The notes beneath the pieces were generated by a model. It did not search any database. It worked only from the letters and a program-made list of their open reading frames with translations, and was not told where the DNA came from. From NCBI GenBank assembly GCA_934561395.1, contig CAKTGF010000003.1, positions 248,001-312,000 on the forward strand: a stretch of DNA of 64,000 bases. Reading direction: 5' to 3'. The DNA is from an uncultured Eubacterium sp. (lineage in GTDB: Bacteria > Bacillota > Clostridia > Oscillospirales > Acutalibacteraceae). Below are positions 59,064 through 64,000 of this stretch, in pieces. The position numbers were made by a program, and so were the translations under genes. How positions within the stretch are numbered: position 1 is the first letter of the stretch; the number at the start of each line of letters is the position of its first letter.

Positions 59064-60269
59064 TTAGCCAAGCAATGTAAGAAGTATGCCGGCAGCAACC
59101 GCTGAACCGATAACACCCGATACATTCGGACCCATAGCGTGCATAAGGAGGAAGTTTGAAGGATTTTCTCTTTGACCCTCTTTTTGCGAAACACGGGCAG
59201 CCATAGGAACGGCAGATACGCCTGCAGAACCAATTAAAGGGTTAACCTTGCCCTTAGTAATAATATACATAAGCTTGCCGAACAGAACACCGCCTGTTGT
59301 ACCGAATGCAAATGCAATAAGTCCCAAAGCAACAATCTTAAGTGTGTTAAAGTTTAAGAATGACTGTGCCGATGTTGTTGCACCTACGGAAATACCAAGA
59401 AGAATTGTGATAATGTTCATCAATTCGTTTTGGGCAGCCTTGGCAATACGCTCAGTTTGGCCGCTTTCCTTTAACAGGTTACCAAGCATAAGCATGCCCA
59501 CAAGTGACGCTGCGTCAGGTAAAAGAAGTGAAACGATAACTGTTACCATAATCGGGAACAGGATTTTTTCAAGCTTTGATACAGGTCGCAGGGTACCCAT
59601 TACAACAGAGCGCTCCTTCTTTGTTGTAAGGGCACGCATAATAGGTGGCTGAATAACAGGAACCAACGCCATATACGAATATGCCGCAACAGCGATTGTG
59701 CCAAGCATTGCAGGCGCCAGTTTTGAGGTTACGAAAATAGCCGTTGGGCCGTCTGCACCGCCGATAATAGCGATTGAACCTGCCTCCTGCGGGTTAAAGC
59801 CAAATACAATTGCAAGCACATAAGCAACGAAAATGCCCAGCTGTGCAGCAGCGCCGAGAATAAATGACGATGGGTTTGCAATAAGCGATGAGAAATCGGT
59901 CATAGCGCCGATACCCAGGAAAATAAGGGGAGGATAAATACCCGCTTTAACTCCGAAATAAAGAAAATCCATTAAGCCCGGAGTGCATCCCACAAATTCG
60001 CCCCTGCCCTTAAGCAGGTCAAAAAATCCTGCCAGGTCGTGATATTGAACTGCCAGATTTGCGTTTGGCAGGTTTGCAAGAAGCATACCGAACGCAATCG
60101 GAATCATAAGCAAAGGCTCAAAGCCTTTTTTAATACCAAGCCAAAGGAAGAAAAACGAAACGCCAAGCATTACAAGGTTTTTCCATCCCTCGCCAACAAA
60201 AAAGTACGCATAGCCGCTCTCAGTAAGGATACTTTGAATGACCTGCCATACACCTCTTAAAATCTCCAT
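59064..60269 (-). CDS. Sodium-translocating decarboxylase subunit beta
   Basis: Integral membrane subunit of 401 residues that couples decarboxylation of oxaloacetate, malonyl- or glutaconyl-CoA to outward sodium pumping. Signature segments: NPSSFILGAAAQLGIFVAYV near 130, the Asp-containing GGADGPTAIFVTSKLAPAML near 174 that binds Na, and the C-terminal GTTGGVLFGKLMYIITKGKV. The 12-base-downstream gene order with a gamma/delta-like subunit is typical. The biotin carrier and alpha subunit are not in this window, so which decarboxylase it belongs to is unknown. Confidence 0.94.
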   Translation of the reverse strand: MEILRGVWQVIQSILTESGYAYFFVGEGWKNLVMLGVSFFFLWLGIKKGFEPLLMIPIAFGMLLANLPNANLAVQYHDLAGFFDLLKGRGEFVGCTPGLMDFLYFGVKAGIYPPLIFLGIGAMTDFSSLIANPSSFILGAAAQLGIFVAYVLAIVFGFNPQEAGSIAIIGGADGPTAIFVTSKLAPAMLGTIAVAAYSYMALVPVIQPPIMRALTTKKERSVVMGTLRPVSKLEKILFPIMVTVIVSLLLPDAASLVGMLMLGNLLKESGQTERIAKAAQNELMNIITILLGISVGATTSAQSFLNFNTLKIVALGLIAFAFGTTGGVLFGKLMYIITKGKVNPLIGSAGVSAVPMAARVSQKEGQRENPSNFLLMHAMGPNVSGVIGSAVAAGILLTLLG

Positions 60270-60281
60270 TAATTAATCCTC

Positions 60282-60716
60282 CTAAAAAGGTCTGTTATTA
60301 TCAGCAATTGCTGCCCGTGCCCAAGGATTACGGCTTGTAATCGGGCTGTTTTTTCTTACAGGTGTAATTGAAGTGATGGTAGCATTGCTGTTACCCTCCA
60401 TTGAATAAACCGCTGCGCTGATTGCCGCAACAATTTCGCCGCTTACACCCTCTGCCGCTTTCGGTGCCGCAGGTGCCGGCGCCTTAACCGCAGGTGCAGA
60501 GGCCTTTGCCATTTCTGCCTTTTTATCATCAACTGCCTTTGCCTTTTTCGATGATTTATTCTGAGTTTTTGAAACAATTGTGCCAAAGGCGTAGAACACA
60601 ACAATAAGTACCGCAAGTGTTGCAAGAACTATACCCAAGCCTGCAATAATAACAGTTAAGGTAAAGCCGATTTCCCTTGTGGGTTCAACAGAAGTTGCTA
60701 AGGTTATCAAATCCAT
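60282..60716 (-). CDS. Sodium pump decarboxylase gamma/delta-like subunit (OadG family)
   Basis: 144 residues: a short cytosolic start (MDLITLATSVEPTREIGFTL), one membrane helix near 22-45, then a Lys/Ala/Pro-rich region and a C-terminal SITPVRKNSPITSRNPWARA motif typical of OadG/MmdD tails that contact the alpha subunit. ATG 60716 with GGAGG ten bases upstream is used; the track extension begins before that site. It is followed 12 bases later by the beta subunit. No zinc-binding His cluster of the E. coli type is visible. Confidence 0.85.
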   Translation of the reverse strand: MDLITLATSVEPTREIGFTLTVIIAGLGIVLATLAVLIVVFYAFGTIVSKTQNKSSKKAKAVDDKKAEMAKASAPAVKAPAPAAPKAAEGVSGEIVAAISAAVYSMEGNSNATITSITPVRKNSPITSRNPWARAAIADNNRPF

Positions 60717-60848
60717 AAACCCATATTCCTCCATTTTAAAAATATTAATCGTATTATAATACAAAGCTTTCGTTTTTTCAACAAATTTATCAATTTTTGT
60801 TTAAATATATTTTTATTTATTATCCCCAAACAAATTGATTAAAAACTA

Positions 60849-60877
60849 TTGATTTATCCCAACGAAACGGTTATAAT
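60849..60877 (+). promoter_or_regulatory. Promoter of the small membrane peptide gene
   Basis: TTGATT (60849-60854), 17-bp spacer, TATAAT (60872-60877), plus strand, 30 bases before the ATG. Confidence 0.8.
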
Positions 60878-60906
60878 AATTATATATTTTTCAGGGAGGT
60901 ATTTTT

Positions 60907-61041
60907 ATGAGCAAGGAAGCAATGATTATCGCAATTTTTGTGGCACTTATTATCCTTTGGATAACCGAAACACTTGGTATGCACAGAACCTCCAGACTAC
61001 TTGCAGGTGCAATTGACCTTGGCTTTGCGATTTTGCGATAG
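60907..61041 (+). CDS. 44-residue membrane peptide of unknown function
   Basis: A gene below the 60-residue cut-off with full expression signals: consensus promoter, GGGAGG six bases before ATG 60907, and a perfect terminator 12 bases after the stop. The peptide has a hydrophobic helix (AMIIAIFVALIILWITETLG) and a positively charged turn (MHRTSRLLAG) before a second hydrophobic stretch (AIDLGFAILR). No family recognised; no toxin/antitoxin partner is visible. It lies divergent from the decarboxylase genes and convergent with the ECF gene. Confidence 0.75.
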   Translation: MSKEAMIIAIFVALIILWITETLGMHRTSRLLAGAIDLGFAILR

Positions 61042-61052
61042 CGTAACTAAAA

Positions 61053-61090
61053 AGTAATCCCCATCTCAAACGAGATGGGGCATTTTTATT
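61053..61090. terminator. Terminator of the small membrane peptide gene
   Basis: CCCCATCTC, loop AAAC, GAGATGGGG (61059-61067 with 61072-61080), then CATTTTTATTTT on the plus strand; A/T-rich on the other side as well, so it can serve the convergent ECF gene. Confidence 0.85.
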
Positions 61091-61095
61091 TTGCA

Positions 61096-61680
61096 TTATT
61101 TTCTTTTTATCTGCTTTTTGCCGATTTCGATAATTTTAACAATTGTTGGCGAAAGAACAATGTTTGTTGCAAGCTCAAGCAGAAAATTAAGGCCTACAAA
61201 TGTTGTTATCATAAATATAAAAGCGTTTGCGCCGTTTGCATTTTCCAAAATCCAGTCAAAGAAGAACAATCTGCAACCCAACAGGAATATGCCTGTGTTA
61301 ACAATCGGGCAAACAATTGCTGCAAGAATTACGCCTGCCGCACTGTTCTTTTTGCTGACAAGCTTGTAAACCAAGCCTGACAATGTACCTGCAAGACAGC
61401 CTTTTAAAAGCACTGTCAAAATTGTGCCGAAGGTGTTAATGCCAAGGAATAAGGCTGTGTCCGGCTGGAGCAAAACAACTACACCGAAAACAAGGCCTAA
61501 CCAAGCACCGGCACCCACGCCGTAAAGTGCTGCGCCGACTACAATGGGAATGAGCACAAGCGAAATTGAAAATGTGCCGAACCTGATAAAACTACCAAGC
61601 AGCTGAAGAACAATTACAATCGCTGTGAACAAGCCAAGCCCCACTACCTTAGCGGCTTTACCGTTTGTGTTTGTTTTCAT
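61096..61680 (-). CDS. ECF transporter S component, probably pantothenate-specific (PanT-like)
   Basis: 194-residue vitamin-capturing membrane protein with six helices. GLGLFTAIVIVLQLLGSFIR near 13-32 carries the family N-terminal helix, and the VVGAALYGVGAGAWLGLVFG segment near 47 the substrate loop. The shared ECF energising module is encoded elsewhere. The divergent neighbour is coaX, the pantothenate kinase, so pantothenate is the likely ligand. ATG with AAAGGAAAAT upstream; a consensus promoter and a hairpin leader precede it. Confidence 0.8.
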   Translation of the reverse strand: MKTNTNGKAAKVVGLGLFTAIVIVLQLLGSFIRFGTFSISLVLIPIVVGAALYGVGAGAWLGLVFGVVVLLQPDTALFLGINTFGTILTVLLKGCLAGTLSGLVYKLVSKKNSAAGVILAAIVCPIVNTGIFLLGCRLFFFDWILENANGANAFIFMITTFVGLNFLLELATNIVLSPTIVKIIEIGKKQIKRK

Positions 61681-61783
61681 ATTAAATTTTCCTTTCTGCT
61701 ACTGTTCCAAAAGCGTGATGATAAACACAAAACCACCCTGCTCCGAGGAATACTTTTTTCCTCTGCGGATACAATGCAAGGGT

Positions 61784-61812
61784 ATTATACATCCCAAAGC
61801 CTAAAAGGTCAA
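61784..61812 (-). promoter_or_regulatory. Promoter of the ECF S-component gene
   Basis: TTGACC (61812-61807), 17-bp spacer, TATAAT (61789-61784), minus strand. The 95-base leader contains an AGAGGAA...TTCCTC hairpin at about 61744-61766. Confidence 0.75.
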
Positions 61813-61825
61813 CACAAATATAATA

Positions 61826-61854
61826 TTGTAATTAATGCAGTTATGTGATAATAT
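61826..61854 (+). promoter_or_regulatory. Promoter of coaX
   Basis: TTGTAA (61826-61831), 17-bp spacer, TAATAT (61849-61854), plus strand, 28 bases before the ATG. Confidence 0.55.
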
Positions 61855-61881
61855 TAGTTTAGCAAATTTAGGAGTGAAAAT

Positions 61882-62646
61882 ATGATTTTAGCAATTGATG
61901 TGGGCAACACAAACATTGTGTTGGGAGTAATGGAAAATGAAAAAATCGTTTTTTCCGGCAGGCTTTCCACAAATATAAATGAAACCGACGAAGAATACGC
62001 AATGAAAATTCATTCGTTTTTAAGGCTGCATAACCTTTTTGATATAGAGGGCGCAATAATTTCAAGCGTTGTGCCTGCCCTGGTGGGCACGCTTAAAAAA
62101 GCGGTAAAGCTGATTACCGGCGTTAACGCACTTGTTGTTGGCCCGGGCATTAAAACAGGCTTAAGCATTGAAATTGACGACCCGGCAACCCTTGGCGCAG
62201 ACCTTGTTGTGGGCGCTGTTGCCGCAAAGGAAAAATACCCCCACCCAACGATTATTTTTGATTTGGGCACCGCAACAACAGGCACGGTTATTAACGCAAA
62301 GGGCGCCTGCATAGGCGGTATGATTGCCGCAGGGGTTAAATCGTCAATCAATGCATTGTCAACAGGCACGGCACAGCTGCCCCAAATAAGCATTACCGCC
62401 CCCACAAAGGTTATCGGCACCAACACGGTTGACTGCATGAAAAGCGGTGCGGTAATAGGTGCCGCCGTTATGCTTGACGGCTTTGTTGACCGCTTTGAAA
62501 AGGAGCTTGGCCAAAAAGCAACGGTGGTTGTTACCGGTGGCTTGGGCAAATCAATAGTAAAAAATTGCACCCACGAAATGATTATTGACGAAAATCTTTT
62601 GCTTGACGGACTGAGAATTATTTACTATAAAAACTGCGACAAATAA
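61882..62646 (+). CDS. coaX: Type III pantothenate kinase
   Basis: 254-residue cytosolic kinase of the ASKHA fold catalysing the first step of coenzyme A synthesis, insensitive to CoA feedback. ILAIDVGNTNIVLGVMENEK at the N-terminus is the phosphate loop, GADLVVGAVAAKEKY near 110 and FDLGTATTGTVINAKGACIG near 130 are the conserved core. ATG with AGGAG upstream; divergent from the ECF S component, with which it likely forms a pantothenate uptake-and-use pair. Confidence 0.95.
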   Translation: MILAIDVGNTNIVLGVMENEKIVFSGRLSTNINETDEEYAMKIHSFLRLHNLFDIEGAIISSVVPALVGTLKKAVKLITGVNALVVGPGIKTGLSIEIDDPATLGADLVVGAVAAKEKYPHPTIIFDLGTATTGTVINAKGACIGGMIAAGVKSSINALSTGTAQLPQISITAPTKVIGTNTVDCMKSGAVIGAAVMLDGFVDRFEKELGQKATVVVTGGLGKSIVKNCTHEMIIDENLLLDGLRIIYYKNCDK

Positions 62647-62650
62647 AAAA

Positions 62651-62690
62651 CACGGCATGGGCTGAAAAACAGCTTGTGCCGTGGCTTTTT
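62651..62690 (+). terminator. Terminator after coaX
   Basis: CACGGCA.TGGGCTG pairs with CAGCTTGTGCCGTG, followed by a T-run. Confidence 0.75.
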
Positions 62691-64000
62691 TATTTTCTTC
62701 TCTTAGGGGGCGGAATGTATCCGTAGCCGTCATCGTCATAGCCGTTAAGCTTATCTAATTCCTCCTGACGGCGGCGCTTTTGAGCAATTCGCTTTTTATC
62801 CTTTCTGATTCTGACAATGCACCATGCAATGTATGCAATCAAAAGAACAACACCCAAAACTATTATTGCAATAACCAGCTTGTTTGAGAAAAAGCTTTTA
62901 ATGCCGTTAATTATTGTAAGAAATGTTGAAAGCTCAACTGTTTTTGCGGCAACCAGGTTAACCGTTGCAATGGTTTGGCCGCCGTAAATTATGTTCGCCT
63001 GGCACATAAACTGCCCCTGGGTTACAGGCGCCTCAAGGCTTGCCGGTGGATTAACAGGCTCAACCATAACCGCCGATGGGTCAAGGGAGGCGGGCACAAG
63101 GGTGGTAATATCCTTTTCGGCAACCAGCTGAACAGTGTCTGCATCCTTGCCGTTTTTAACCTCAACCTCGCCTGCAATGTCGTTTTGCCTTACAACGGTA
63201 ACATATTTTAAGCTGTCAAACGCCCAGTCAAACAGGGTTTTTGCATCAATAAACGAGCACTTTGTGTCATATCCGTTTAAAAATTTAATGGGCGAATCCA
63301 TTACAATTGCAAGATAATTGTAGCCGTCCTTTGAAGCCTTGGTAATAACGCAATAGCCTGCCTCATTGGTGGAGCCGGTTTTGATGCCCTGCGCATATTC
63401 GTAGTAATATGAAACATGGTATTTATCCAGCATAAAGTTGGTGTGAATGAATTTTTGACCCTCAAACTCGTAGGATTGGGTGGTGGATATTTTATTAAAG
63501 GTATCGTTTTCCATAGCCTTTAATGTGATTTTTGCCATATCTGCGGCGGTGGTGTAATGGTTATCGTCATGCAAGCCGTCAGGGTTAACAAAATTAGTGT
63601 TTTCACAGCCGGCAGCCTTTGCCCAATCGTTCATCATCTGCACAAAGCCCTCAACCGAGCCGCCAACATATTCGGCAAGCACCTGGCAGGCGTCGCAGGC
63701 AGAGTGAACCATGGTTAAATAAAGCAGCTGCTCAATTGTTACCTCCTGCCCGATTTTAAGGCCCGCAACCTGTGCCCCCGTGCCGTAAAGCGCCTCAATA
63801 GCCCTTTTTGAAACGGTGGTTTTGGCTGATAAATCATCAACATTATCAATGGTAACAATTGCAGTTACTATTTTTGTAAGGGACGCAGGATATTTCTTTT
63901 TTGTGGAATTTTTTGCCGCAATAACGGGATAATCGTTATCATCCAGGCTGATTAGCATATATGAATCCGCATAAACCTCCTGGTTAACCTGATACATACC
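62690..64000 (-). CDS. D-alanyl-D-alanine carboxypeptidase (S11), partial, C-terminal membrane anchor
   Basis: The frame is open to the window edge, so the true N-terminus and signal peptide are missing. It trims the fifth D-Ala of peptidoglycan stem peptides. YPASLTKI near 36-43 gives the catalytic SxxK, GIKTGSTNEAG near 207-217 the KTG motif; the SxN motif reads HSACDACQV (Cys where Asn is usual). After the catalytic part come a beta-rich domain and a single membrane helix (NKLVIAIIVLGVVLLIAYIA) with a basic tail, the DacF-type topology. Convergent with coaX across a terminator. Confidence 0.9.
   Translation of the reverse strand, partial: GMYQVNQEVYADSYMLISLDDNDYPVIAAKNSTKKKYPASLTKIVTAIVTIDNVDDLSAKTTVSKRAIEALYGTGAQVAGLKIGQEVTIEQLLYLTMVHSACDACQVLAEYVGGSVEGFVQMMNDWAKAAGCENTNFVNPDGLHDDNHYTTAADMAKITLKAMENDTFNKISTTQSYEFEGQKFIHTNFMLDKYHVSYYYEYAQGIKTGSTNEAGYCVITKASKDGYNYLAIVMDSPIKFLNGYDTKCSFIDAKTLFDWAFDSLKYVTVVRQNDIAGEVEVKNGKDADTVQLVAEKDITTLVPASLDPSAVMVEPVNPPASLEAPVTQGQFMCQANIIYGGQTIATVNLVAAKTVELSTFLTIINGIKSFFSNKLVIAIIVLGVVLLIAYIAWCIVRIRKDKKRIAQKRRRQEELDKLNGYDDDGYGYIPPPKRRK

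Noticed and set aside
1..64000. CRISPR arrays, prophage or insertion-sequence transposases
   Set aside because: No regularly spaced repeats, no phage structural genes and no transposase or integrase frames were seen.

Overview
The window looks like a chromosomal segment from a low-to-moderate GC, endospore-forming anaerobe of the Clostridia, most probably an uncultured gut Oscillospiraceae/Ruminococcaceae-type organism. This rests on a tricistronic gerA germinant-receptor operon, the YaaQ-HolB-YaaT and SRP RNA-dnaX-ybaB-recR gene orders, a zinc-type L33, a sodium-pumping decarboxylase, an ECF vitamin transporter and very regular TTGACA-17-TATAAT promoters. The genus cannot be fixed from the sequence. 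Almost everything is housekeeping or envelope biology. I see no CRISPR array, prophage or transposase gene.

Layout. 1-4.7 kb (+): tandem ATP-grasp protein, teichoic-acid-type glycerophosphotransferase and TatD nuclease. 4.7-5.04 kb: first copy of a palindrome-rich dispersed repeat. 5.0-18.3 kb (mostly -): CDF metal transporter, lysophospholipase-like hydrolase, MscL with a zinc ribbon, a trmN6-rsmI-pflX operon, an HExxH lipoprotein, a TetR regulator, a 56-residue ferredoxin, the yaaQ/holB/yaaT cluster, an AEC carrier with a membrane partner, and citrate synthase. 18.4-22.2 kb (-): gerA operon. 22.2-24.8 kb (+): YetF-like pair and a Mbeg1-type lipase. 24.76-26.0 kb: a 325-bp quasi-palindromic element and a tRNA-Ser whose 3' end is duplicated 188 bp downstream. 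26.1-29.8 kb (-): a TetR-operator-controlled operon and a methyltransferase/membrane protein pair. 29.9-34.4 kb (-): tmRNA, zinc-ribbon membrane protein, smpB, recR, ybaB, dnaX, SRP RNA.

34.4-37.8 kb holds two related secreted FN3 proteins, a small HTH regulator divergent from one of them across paired palindromic operators, and a second, inverted copy of the dispersed repeat. 37.9-42.8 kb (-) is flavin reductase plus a glycolytic operon (pgk, zinc-ribbon protein, tpiA, gpmI). 42.9-46.6 kb has a MATE exporter, a second HTH/membrane-protein module built like the first, and alr. 46.7-50.6 kb (-) is the rpmG-secE-nusG-rplK-rplA and rplJ-rplL ribosomal region with an L10 leader. 50.7-56.6 kb carries two FAD oxidoreductases (+), a phosphoesterase and a cysK-metY sulfur-assimilation operon. 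56.7-64 kb carries PcrA, decarboxylase beta and gamma-like subunits, an unlisted 44-residue membrane protein, a PanT-like ECF component opposite coaX, and a DD-carboxypeptidase that runs off the edge.

The most unusual signals are non-coding: the dispersed repeat, the quasi-palindromic element, the duplicated tRNA tail, a promoter whose -35 box is the loop of a terminator hairpin and which appears to give a leaderless mRNA, and two structurally parallel HTH/operator/exported-protein modules.
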